Positions 1 to 5,299 of a stretch of DNA of 6,951 bases are shown piece by piece. The stretch spans positions 1-6,951 of the forward strand of contig JABFVJ010000163.1 in NCBI GenBank assembly GCA_013362835.1. The letters are read 5' to 3'. Under the pieces are notes generated by a model. That model saw only the letters and a program-made list of their open reading frames with translations. It had not been told where the DNA came from and searched no databases. The position numbers and the translations under genes were made by a program. Position 1 is the first letter of the stretch. Each line of letters starts with the position of its first letter. The stretch comes from Nonomuraea sp. GTDB taxonomy: Bacteria; Actinomycetota; Actinomycetes; Streptosporangiales; Streptosporangiaceae.

Positions 1-429
1 GACGACGAAGGCCCCCGCCAGGAACTGGCCGATGCCGGGCCCGGTGACCTCCATGACGGTGGCGTACGCGGCCATGCCGGCGCCCGCCACGACGAGCGCC
101 GGGCGGCCGGAGGCGTAGCGGGCCAGGCTGTAGAAGGCGATGCCCTCGGGGAGGGTGGCCGACGTGACCAGGCCGGCGGCGATCCCTGCGACGTCGAGCG
201 CCGTGACCGCGCCGGCCACGACCAGCGGCCTGCTCCTGCGGACGAGCAGCGTCAGGCTGGTCAGCAGAAGGTGCGCCGACGCCGATGCCGCCCGCGCGTC
301 GCCCTGGACGATCATGAAGAACATCCCGAGGACCGCGAACAGCCCGATGACGACCACGATCATCGTGTCGAAAACCCGGGGACGTCTGAAGAATCGCCCG
401 ATCTTGAGGAAGGCCCGCGCCAAGCGCAC
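1..429 (-). CDS. Sensor histidine kinase, N-terminal membrane region (partial; runs off the left edge)
   Basis: An open frame runs on the minus strand from a GTG at 429-427 to the window edge, 143 codons without a stop. An in-frame TAG lies four codons upstream. The protein begins with a basic stretch (RLARAFLKIGRFFRRPR), followed by a hydrophobic segment at about residues 21-41, a second at 48-63 ending in RRSRP, a third at 69-89, a fourth at 110-125 and the start of a fifth. This short-loop, multi-helix N-terminus with an 'LLVRRSRPL' junction is typical of the sensing region of actinobacterial NarL-type histidine kinases, which act in the membrane and pass phosphate to a response regulator. 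The dimerisation and ATPase domains would lie beyond the window, so the kinase call is inference; another multi-pass membrane protein is possible. The gene is divergent from the acuC-like gene. Confidence 0.55.
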   Translation of the reverse strand, partial: MRLARAFLKIGRFFRRPRVFDTMIVVVIGLFAVLGMFFMIVQGDARAASASAHLLLTSLTLLVRRSRPLVVAGAVTALDVAGIAAGLVTSATLPEGIAFYSLARYASGRPALVVAGAGMAAYATVMEVTGPGIGQFLAGAFVV

Positions 430-435
430 GCTAAA

Positions 436-441
436 ACCCTA
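436..441 (-). promoter_or_regulatory. Possible -10 box giving a leaderless transcript of the membrane-sensor gene
   Basis: On the minus strand TAGGGT (TAnnnT type, close to the actinobacterial housekeeping -10) ends exactly 6 bases before the GTG at 429. That spacing would place the transcription start on, or next to, the start codon. No good -35 is seen at 17-18 bases. The AGGG could instead act as a weak Shine-Dalgarno site, so the two readings compete. Confidence 0.3.
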
Positions 442-557
442 AGTGACGAAATTTCTGGAACGACCGGGCGTTTTCCGGCCGTCAACCCGGGCTACAACGA
501 GATGTCCGCGCTGCGGTAACGTCGGCGCAAGGTGAGGGAGCGCGTGGAGGGTGAGGC

Positions 558-1721
558 ATGAGCCGATCGGCACGGGTCATCTGGGACGAAGCTCTCACCT
601 CCTACAACTTCGGTCCGAGCCACCCGCTCGCGCCCATCAGGGTCGAGCTGACGATGGCGCTGGCCCGCGCGCTCGGGGTGCTCGACAAGGTCGAGATGGC
701 CGGCTGCGCGTCCGCCACCGACGACGAGCTCGCCCTGGTCCACGACCGGCGTTACATCGAGGCCGTCAAGGGCGTGTCCGCCACCGGCGCGCCCGACCTG
801 CGCGCCGGGCTCGGCACCACCGACAACCCCGCCTTCCAGGGCGTGCACGAGGCGTCCGCGCTGATCGCGGGCGCGTCGCTGGCCGCCGCGCGGGCGGTCT
901 GGGAGGGCTCGGCCGAGCACGCCGTCAACGTCGCGGGCGGGCTCCACCACGCCATGCCGTCCGCCGCGAGCGGCTTCTGCGTCTACAACGACCCGGCGCT
1001 CGCCATCGCGTGGCTGCTGGAGCAGGGGGCCCGGCGGGTGGCGTACGTCGACGTCGACGTGCACCACGGCGACGGCGTCCAGGCCGTCTTCTACGACGAC
1101 CCCCGCGTGCTGACCATCAGCCTGCACGAGAGCCCCCGCACATTGTTCCCCGGCACCGGGTTCCCCGAGGAGACCGGCGCCGAGGGCACGGCCGTCAACG
1201 TGGCGCTCCCGGCCGGCTGCGGCGACTCCGGCTGGCTGCGCGCCTTCCACGCGGTCGTGCCGCCGCTGCTGCGCGAGTTCGACCCGGAGATCCTGGTCAC
1301 CCAGCACGGCTGCGACAGCCACGCGCTCGACCCGCTCGCCAACCTCATGCTCAGCATCGACGGCCAGCGCGCCGCCTACGTCGCCCTCCACGACCTCGCC
1401 CACGAGACGGCCGGCGGCAGGTGGATCGCGACCGGCGGCGGCGGCTACGAGCTCGTCCAGGTCGTGCCCCGGATCTGGACCCACCTGATCGCCGAGGTCT
1501 CCGGCCACCCCCTCGACCCGGCCACGCCGACCCCCGAGAGCTGGCGCCAGTACGTCAGGGAGCGCACCCGCGAGGCACCCCCGCTGACCATGACCGACGG
1601 CCGCAAACCGGAATTTCAGGACCTGTCCGGTGGTTATGACCCTGCGGACCCCATCGACCGTGCGGTCATGGCGACCCGGCACGCGGTGTTCCCCCTGCAC
1701 GGCCTCGACCCGATGCCCTGA
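558..1721 (+). CDS. acuC: AcuC-type Zn-dependent protein deacetylase (histone deacetylase superfamily)
   Basis: Encodes 387 residues, the usual length for AcuC. The enzyme hydrolyses acetyl-lysine on proteins; in Bacillus, AcuC reactivates acetyl-CoA synthetase. All class I HDAC-like residues are visible: the His pair H130-H131 in GLHHAM, the DVDVHHGDG motif with D165, Zn ligands D167 and H169, and D172, the third Zn ligand D253 in QHGCDSH, and the transition-state Tyr Y297 after four glycines (GGGGY). The N-terminus (HPLAPIRVELTMAL) matches the family entrance motif. The ATG at 558 is preceded by GGAGG at 546-550, a spacing of 7. No signal peptide, so cytoplasmic. No acuA or acuB lies within the window. 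The next gene starts within 30 bases, so the two are probably co-transcribed. The substrate in this organism is inference. Confidence 0.93.
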   Translation: MSRSARVIWDEALTSYNFGPSHPLAPIRVELTMALARALGVLDKVEMAGCASATDDELALVHDRRYIEAVKGVSATGAPDLRAGLGTTDNPAFQGVHEASALIAGASLAAARAVWEGSAEHAVNVAGGLHHAMPSAASGFCVYNDPALAIAWLLEQGARRVAYVDVDVHHGDGVQAVFYDDPRVLTISLHESPRTLFPGTGFPEETGAEGTAVNVALPAGCGDSGWLRAFHAVVPPLLREFDPEILVTQHGCDSHALDPLANLMLSIDGQRAAYVALHDLAHETAGGRWIATGGGGYELVQVVPRIWTHLIAEVSGHPLDPATPTPESWRQYVRERTREAPPLTMTDGRKPEFQDLSGGYDPADPIDRAVMATRHAVFPLHGLDPMP

Positions 1722-1751
1722 CACCCGATGTCCGAACGCCCTGGGAGAGCT

Positions 1752-2534
1752 GTGCTGAGCCGCGACGAACTCCGCCAACACCTGATCTACAGCCGCATCG
1801 CCGGTGATGTCGCGACCTCGCGCGAGAACAACCTCGACCACTACAGCTCGCTCGCCAACCGCGACCCGTACTACATGCTCGGGCTGACGTTCGAGCAGCC
1901 GTGGTCGTACCGGGACATCCTCGCGCTGATGGCGAAGTCGGCGGGCGTGGTCGCCGATCCCGGTCACCGCTGGGGCCAGGACACGATCGATCCCGAGCTG
2001 ACGATCGACGCGATCGATGCCATGGCCGAGCGCGTCGCGGCCGTGCTGTCGCGGCCGAGCCCGCGCGTGCTGTTCGCCACCGGCCACCCGACCGGGCTGC
2101 TCGCCGTGCACCTGCCGCTGGCCAGGTTCGCCGTCGAGCACGGCGCCACGCTGATCACGCCGGCCGAGGGCTGGACGTACGCGGGGTCGGGCTTCGGCCG
2201 TCCGCGCAGGATCCGCTACCTCCAGGACATCGCCATGCTCGACGACCGGGGCGGCTTCGTGCACACCCACGACTCCGAGCCGATGCGGCACATGCTCGAC
2301 GAGCTCGACGGCGACCTTCCCGACCTCGTGATCGCCGACCACGGCTGGGCGGGGGCGGCAGGCGAGGCGGGCGTGCCGACCGTGGCGTTCGCCGACTCCA
2401 ACGACCCCGGTCTGTTCCTCGGCGAGGCCGAGGGAAAGATCGACGTGGTCGTGCCACTCGACGACAATGTGCTACCGCGCTTTTACGCTCCGCTGACCGA
2501 GCGGTTGGTCACTCTGGTCTCACGAGCCCTTTGA
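1752..2534 (+). CDS. Conserved actinobacterial protein of unknown function, often annotated 'phosphatase'
   Basis: Encodes 260 residues from a GTG at 1752, chosen because GGGAGAG at 1743-1749 sits just upstream; an in-frame ATG at 1728 lacks a Shine-Dalgarno site and would add 8 residues. I recognise the start region (LSRDELRQHLIYSRIAGDVATSR) as that of actinobacterial proteins deposited as 'phosphatase', but I see no HAD, PAP2, PTP, histidine-phosphatase or metallophosphatase signature. Likely conserved blocks are VLFATGHPTGLL (about 106-117), HTHDSEPM (171-178) and a segment with IADHGWAG followed by VAFADSNDP (about 194-219). Alternating beta-strand-like and helical segments suggest a Rossmann-like alpha/beta fold. 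No signal peptide or membrane helix. It follows the acuC-like gene closely, so a link to acyl-lysine or acetate metabolism is possible but only inferred. Confidence 0.75.
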   Translation: MLSRDELRQHLIYSRIAGDVATSRENNLDHYSSLANRDPYYMLGLTFEQPWSYRDILALMAKSAGVVADPGHRWGQDTIDPELTIDAIDAMAERVAAVLSRPSPRVLFATGHPTGLLAVHLPLARFAVEHGATLITPAEGWTYAGSGFGRPRRIRYLQDIAMLDDRGGFVHTHDSEPMRHMLDELDGDLPDLVIADHGWAGAAGEAGVPTVAFADSNDPGLFLGEAEGKIDVVVPLDDNVLPRFYAPLTERLVTLVSRAL

Positions 2535-2607
2535 GTCGAATTCGGCCCTCCCGATACCGTCTTTTCGCGCCTGCATTCCAAGAGGCTCGCTGTCCCTTTG
2601 CCAACTT

Positions 2608-2635
2608 TTGACGGGGCTTGGGCGACTCTTATGTG
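2608..2635 (+). promoter_or_regulatory. Possible promoter P1 with an overlapping palindrome
   Basis: TTGACG (2608-2613) is followed after 16 bases by TATGTG (2630-2635), a fair -35 and a weak -10. The expected start falls near 2642, on the inverted repeat CTTGGA-cagt-TCCAAG (2642-2657). Confidence 0.3.
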
Positions 2636-2641
2636 TGACAA

Positions 2642-2657
2642 CTTGGACAGTTCCAAG
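2642..2657. repeat. Perfect 6-base inverted repeat, candidate operator
   Basis: CTTGGA, 4-base spacer, TCCAAG. Allowing one mismatch the arms extend to 8 bases on the outer side (AACTTGGA / TCCAAGGT). It lies where transcription from the 2608 promoter-like pair would begin, a usual place for a repressor site. It could also form a small RNA hairpin. Confidence 0.35.
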
Positions 2658-2686
2658 GTCCAGGCGAGGTGCTCGGCCCGGCTGCT

Positions 2687-2706
2687 AACCAGCGACTTTA
2701 CTGGTT
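2687..2706. repeat. Perfect 6-base inverted repeat upstream of a promoter-like pair
   Basis: AACCAG, 8-base spacer, CTGGTT. It ends 3 bases before the CTGACA -35-like element at 2710, a position suited to an activator or autoregulator. The binding protein is unknown; the downstream BldC/excisionase-like protein is one candidate. Confidence 0.35.
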
Positions 2707-2709
2707 CGG

Positions 2710-2739
2710 CTGACAGGTGGCTCCGCGGACTGAGAAAAT
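2710..2739 (+). promoter_or_regulatory. Possible promoter P2 of the DNA-binding protein gene
   Basis: CTGACA (2710-2715; 5 of 6 to TTGACA) and GAAAAT (2734-2739; fits nAnnnT) are 18 bases apart. The start would fall near 2746, giving a leader of about 100 bases. An AT-rich run (AGAAAATAG) in an otherwise GC-rich area supports a melting region. Confidence 0.4.
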
Positions 2740-2846
2740 AGGGGGTTTGCGCACCCGGAGTCCCGACTTACGCTGACGGCAGTACACGTGCGTGAGCAAT
2801 GGCACCAGTGGGGATAACCCGGAAACACGTGCGGAAGAGGCGTCCG

Positions 2847-3050
2847 ATGGGTGCAGGCGAAAGACCTCTCAGCGAGGTGAAGTTCCTGACCGTGGCTGAA
2901 GTCGCGACGGTCATGAGGGTGTCCAAGATGACGGTGTACCGGCTCGTCCACTCAGGTGAGCTGCCGGCCATCCGAGTAGGCCGGTCGTTCAGAGTGCCCG
3001 AGCAGGCGGTCCACGACTATCTGCGGGAGGCCTACATCGAGGCAGGTTGA
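2847..3050 (+). CDS. Helix-turn-helix DNA-binding protein (excisionase / BldC-like, HTH_17 type)
   Basis: Encodes 67 residues from ATG 2847, chosen because GGAAGAGG (2833-2840) lies 6 bases upstream and because homologues I recall begin just before the conserved 'EVKFLTVAEVA'. An in-frame ATG at 2799 has no good ribosome site and would add 16 basic residues. Residues 14-34 (LTVAEVATVMRVSKMTVYRLV) form the helix-turn-helix, followed by the wing HSGELPAIRVGRSFRVPEQAV, the MerR-like winged helix shared by excisionases and BldC. It binds DNA in the cytoplasm; the lack of any effector domain suggests an architectural or developmental regulator rather than a ligand sensor. It corresponds to M. tuberculosis Rv0500A by sequence memory and position. 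It is not beside an integrase, so a phage excisionase role is unlikely. Hairpins follow its stop codon. Confidence 0.88.
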   Translation: MGAGERPLSEVKFLTVAEVATVMRVSKMTVYRLVHSGELPAIRVGRSFRVPEQAVHDYLREAYIEAG

Positions 3051-3055
3051 AGTAG

Positions 3056-3075
3056 CGGCGCGCCCGATGGCGCCG
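3056..3075 (+). repeat. Inverted repeat just after the DNA-binding protein gene
   Basis: CGGCGC, 8-base loop, GCGCCG, starting 6 bases after the stop codon. It may form the first of two tandem hairpins that end or slow transcription. There is no T-run. Confidence 0.35.
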
Positions 3076-3090
3076 TGAATTCGGTCGCGG

Positions 3091-3127
3091 GAGAAGCCCG
3101 GCCGACGCACCACAAGGCCGGGCTCTC
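3091..3127 (+). terminator. Strong GC hairpin, probable (possibly leaky) terminator
   Basis: AGCCCGGCC (3095-3103) pairs perfectly with GGCCGGGCT (3116-3124) across a 12-base loop; a bulged A then allows GAG (3091-3093) to pair with CTC (3125-3127), giving 12 base pairs. No T-run follows, as is common for actinobacterial hairpin terminators. It separates the DNA-binding protein gene from the 32-residue protein gene, which has its own promoter-like -10 downstream. Confidence 0.5.
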
Positions 3128-3137
3128 ACCCCCAAGG

Positions 3138-3158
3138 GGCGATCTACCTCGGATCGCC
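3138..3158. repeat. Perfect 7-base inverted repeat immediately before a -10-like box
   Basis: GGCGATC, 7-base spacer, GATCGCC. It ends 2 bases before TAGTCT (3161-3166), so a protein bound here would cover the -35 to -10 interval. It could be an operator for the small basic protein gene, or a further RNA hairpin. Confidence 0.4.
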
Positions 3159-3160
3159 GG

Positions 3161-3166
3161 TAGTCT
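3161..3166 (+). promoter_or_regulatory. Probable -10 box for the bS22-like gene
   Basis: TAGTCT fits the actinobacterial TAnnnT -10. Transcription would start near 3173, about 50 bases before the GTG at 3225. No recognisable -35 is seen at the usual distance, so it may need an activator; the inverted repeat at 3138-3158 fills that space. Confidence 0.4.
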
Positions 3167-3224
3167 GTGAGCCGGTGTGCGCTCGCACATCGATTCAAAC
3201 TTGCTATCAGTACCTGGGGGTCCC

Positions 3225-3323
3225 GTGGGCTCTGTGATCAAGAAGCGCCGCAAGCGGATGGCCAAGAAGAAGCACCGCAAGCTGCTCAAGAAGACCCGCA
3301 TCCAGCGGCGCAACAAGAAGTAA
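3225..3323 (+). CDS. 32-residue Lys/Arg-rich ribosome-associated protein (bS22 / AURKAIP1-COX24 type)
   Basis: A short gene starts at GTG 3225 behind GGGGG (3216-3220) and ends at TAA 3321-3323. Its product begins [20 protein letters not shown] and ends QRRNKK; 18 of 32 residues are Lys or Arg, with few acidic residues. This is almost the sequence I recall for mycobacterial Rv0500B, the small protein seen in mycobacterial 30S structures and named bS22, and for the actinobacterial 'AURKAIP1/COX24 domain' proteins. The KKRRKRM-KKKHRKL pattern is shared with mitochondrial bS38m/AURKAIP1. It should bind rRNA on the small subunit in the cytoplasm. Position between the DNA-binding protein and the epimerase-like gene matches mycobacteria and Streptomyces. 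Ribosome binding in this organism is inferred from the family. Confidence 0.9.
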   Translation: MGSVIKKRRKRMAKKKHRKLLKKTRIQRRNKK

Positions 3324-3345
3324 CCGACGCAGCTGCGAGGCGCTG

Positions 3346-4338
3346 ATGACCCATACCGTGCTTGTCACCGGGGTCTCGCGCCACATAGGCGCCCGGGTGG
3401 CGAGCGTTCTCGCGGCTGACCCGGAAATCAGCCGCGTCATTGGAGTGGACACCGTGCCGCCCCCCTCGCTGACGCGAGACGGTGGCAGCACACTCGGCCG
3501 GACGGAGTTCGTCCGGGTCGATCTACGCAGCCCCGACATCGCTCAGGTGATCGCGGCCGCGGACATCGACACCGTTGTGCACATGAGCCTGGTCAGCGCT
3601 CCGTCCAAGAGCGCCGGCAGGGCGGCCATGAAGGAGCACAACGTCATAGGCACCATGCAACTGCTCGGTGCCTGCCAGCGGTCGGCGACCGTGCGGCGCG
3701 TGGTGGTGCGCTCCACCACCGCCGTCTACGGCTCGTCCCCGCGTGACCCGGCGGTGTTCACCGAGGACCTCGACACGCACGAGGGCCCCAGCCACGGCTA
3801 CGCCAAAGACGCGGCCGAGGTGGAGGGCTACGTGCGCGGTTTCGCGCGCCGCCGGCCCGACGTCACGGTCTCGCTGCTGCGCTTCGCCAACTTCATGGGT
3901 CCCGGCGTCGACTCGCCGCTCACCCGTTACTTCACCCAGCCGGTGCTGCCGACCGTGTTCGGCTTCGACCCGCGGCTGCAGTTCGTCCACGAGGACGACG
4001 CGGTCGAGGTGTTGCGCCGGATGGCGACCGAAGACCACCCCGGCACGTTCAACGTGGCCGGGGCAGGCGTGTTGCTGCTGTCGCAGTGCGCGCGCAGGGC
4101 GGGGCGCCCGTCGCTGCCGCTGCTGTCGCCCGTCTTCCGCATGCTCGGCAACACCGTGCGCAAGGCCGGGCTCGTCGAGTACTCGCCCGAGCAGGTGCGG
4201 CTGATGAGCTACGGCCGGGTCGTCGACACCGGCCGGCTCGAGGCGGAGCTCGGCTGGAAGCCCAAGTTCACCACCGCGGCCGCCTTCGACGACTTCCTGC
4301 GCGCGCGGGATCTGCATCCGTTCGGAGGCCGCACATGA
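3346..4338 (+). CDS. NAD-dependent epimerase/dehydratase-like extended SDR with altered active site (galE2/Rv0501-like)
   Basis: Encodes 330 residues, normal for extended SDRs. ATG 3346 follows GAGG (3335-3338) and lies 22 bases after the bS22-like gene, so the two are probably one transcript. The N-terminal Rossmann strand reads VLVTGVSRHIG: T8, G9 and G15 are present, but the middle Gly of TGxxGxxG is Arg12. D35 at the end of beta-2 fits NAD. STTAVYG (123-129) supplies the usual Ser/Thr site. The expected YxxxK is HGYAK (150-154): Lys154 is kept but the catalytic Tyr position is His150, and Tyr152 is out of register. Hence epimerisation of a UDP-sugar is doubtful despite the galE2 name of the M. 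tuberculosis relative. It may bind NAD(H) as a sensor or act on another envelope substrate. It shares 4 bases with the acyltransferase start. Confidence 0.85.
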   Translation: MTHTVLVTGVSRHIGARVASVLAADPEISRVIGVDTVPPPSLTRDGGSTLGRTEFVRVDLRSPDIAQVIAAADIDTVVHMSLVSAPSKSAGRAAMKEHNVIGTMQLLGACQRSATVRRVVVRSTTAVYGSSPRDPAVFTEDLDTHEGPSHGYAKDAAEVEGYVRGFARRRPDVTVSLLRFANFMGPGVDSPLTRYFTQPVLPTVFGFDPRLQFVHEDDAVEVLRRMATEDHPGTFNVAGAGVLLLSQCARRAGRPSLPLLSPVFRMLGNTVRKAGLVEYSPEQVRLMSYGRVVDTGRLEAELGWKPKFTTAAAFDDFLRARDLHPFGGRT

Positions 4339-5228
4339 GCGTCCCGCACGAGGAGGAAGAGGGTCGCGTGATCCCCATCAGCGCGGCGCCCTCCTTCGAG
4401 GATCCCGACCCGCTCGCCCGCCTGCTGGCCTTCCTGCGCCGGCGCGTCACCGGCGACTACGAGGTCGACGAGTTCGGCTACGACCCCGAGCTGACCGACA
4501 AGGTGCTCCTAGAGCTGATCAGGCCGCTCTACCACCGCTGGTTCAGGGTGGAGACGGTCGAGCTGAAGAACGTCCCCGCCGAGGGCGGCGCGCTGGTCGT
4601 GGCCAACCACTCGGGCACGCTGCCGGTCGACGCGCTCATGATGCAGGTCGCGCTGCACGACGAGGTCGGGCGGCCCATCCGCCTGCTCGGCGCCGACCTG
4701 GTCTACCAGCTCCCGCTGCTCGGCCACCTGTCACGCAAGACCGGCCACACCCTGGCCTGCCGCGAGGACGCCGACCGGCTGCTGCGCAAGGGCGAGCTGG
4801 TCGGCGTGTTCCCCGAGGGGTTCAAGGGCGTCGGGAAGCCGTTCTCCGAGCGCTACAAGCTGCAGCGGTTCGGCAGGGGCGGGTTCGTGGCCTCCGCGAT
4901 CCGCGCGGGCGTGCCGATCGTGCCCACGGCCATCGTCGGGGCCGAGGAGATCTACCCGAAGATCGGCGACCTGAAGTTCCTGGCCAGGATCCTCGGCGTG
5001 CCCTATCTGCCGATCACGCCGTTCTTCCCGTGGCTCGGGCCGCTCGGGCTGGTGCCGCTGCCGTCCAAGTGGATGATCGAGTTCGGCGAGCCGATCCGCA
5101 CCGACGAGTACGAGCCCGCCGCGGCCGACGACCCGATGCTGGTGTTCAACCTGACCGACCACGTCCGCGAGGTCATCCAGCAGATGCTCAACGAGTTGCG
5201 GCTGCGCAGGGGGCACGCGTTCCTGTGA
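4335..5228 (+). CDS. Lysophospholipid / 1-acylglycerol-3-phosphate acyltransferase-like protein (Rv0502-like)
   Basis: Encodes 297 residues from ATG 4335, which overlaps the epimerase-like stop (ATGA) and follows GGAGG (4324-4328) at 6 bases. An in-frame GTG at 4368 behind AGGAGGAAGAGGG is a strong second candidate and would remove 11 mostly acidic residues. LPLAT motifs are visible: NHSGTLPVD (91-99) with catalytic His92 and the acid at D99, that is H-x6-D rather than the common H-x4-D, then VFPEGFKG (158-165) for acyl-acceptor phosphate binding, and VPIVPTAIVG (193-202). The family moves an acyl chain from acyl-CoA or acyl-ACP to a glycerolipid at the cytoplasmic membrane face. There is no clear transmembrane helix; hydrophobic stretches near 223-242 may dip into the membrane. 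The H-x6-D spacing suggests the MGAT-like branch. The true acceptor is unknown. Confidence 0.85.
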   Translation: MSVPHEEEEGRVIPISAAPSFEDPDPLARLLAFLRRRVTGDYEVDEFGYDPELTDKVLLELIRPLYHRWFRVETVELKNVPAEGGALVVANHSGTLPVDALMMQVALHDEVGRPIRLLGADLVYQLPLLGHLSRKTGHTLACREDADRLLRKGELVGVFPEGFKGVGKPFSERYKLQRFGRGGFVASAIRAGVPIVPTAIVGAEEIYPKIGDLKFLARILGVPYLPITPFFPWLGPLGLVPLPSKWMIEFGEPIRTDEYEPAAADDPMLVFNLTDHVREVIQQMLNELRLRRGHAFL

Positions 5229-5236
5229 GGCCGCAA

Positions 5237-5264
5237 CCGGAGTGACCGGGGCGGTGTTCTCCGG
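5237..5264 (+). terminator. Weak hairpin between the acyltransferase and SDR genes
   Basis: CCGGAG (5237-5242) pairs with CTCCGG (5259-5264); inside, ACC pairs with GGT around a GGGGC loop. It starts 8 bases after the acyltransferase stop codon. No T-run follows, so it may end transcription only partly. Confidence 0.3.
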
Positions 5265-5299
5265 GTGCACACATTGACACCCGAGAGGAACCTCCCTTC

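Larger units (their letters stand above)
2535..2846. other. 312-base non-coding region upstream of the DNA-binding protein gene
   Basis: No convincing gene on either strand; open frames here lack the codon bias of neighbours and a Shine-Dalgarno site. It is less GC-rich than the flanking genes. It holds two promoter-like pairs (2608-2635 and 2710-2739), two perfect short inverted repeats (2642-2657 and 2687-2706), and a 9-base direct repeat ACACGTGCG at 2784-2792 and 2825-2833, each copy containing the palindrome CACGTG. I see no convincing terminator for the upstream gene. Confidence 0.6.

Noticed and set aside
551..1639. A 362-codon plus-strand frame overlapping the acuC-like gene
   Set aside because: The product is Arg/Pro/Ala-rich low-complexity sequence typical of a shifted frame; the catalytic motifs lie in the other frame.
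492..2342. A 616-codon open frame on the minus strand opposite the acuC-like and 'phosphatase' genes
   Set aside because: It is a shadow of the GC-rich codon pattern. Its product is a His/Val/Arg/Gly-rich mixture with no domain, while both plus-strand genes have clear family motifs.
2799..2846. Upstream ATG start for the HTH protein
   Set aside because: It lacks a good ribosome site, adds an unconserved basic stretch, and the ATG at 2847 has GGAAGAGG at ideal spacing. Not excluded outright.
2685..2971. Two minus-strand frames across the non-coding region and the HTH gene
   Set aside because: Neither has a Shine-Dalgarno site, a recognisable family or the local codon bias, and both overlap a well-supported plus-strand gene.
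2847..3050. Phage or integrative-element excisionase
   Set aside because: The fold is excisionase-like, but no integrase, attachment repeat or tRNA gene is present, and the neighbours are conserved chromosomal genes.
4086..4334. Upstream extension of the acyltransferase frame
   Set aside because: It lies wholly inside the epimerase-like gene and is Ala/Arg-rich out-of-frame sequence; the ATG overlapping the stop codon is the natural start.
5274..5279. A perfect TTGACA just before the SDR gene
   Set aside because: No -10 lies 16-19 bases downstream, and transcription from it would start inside the SDR coding sequence.
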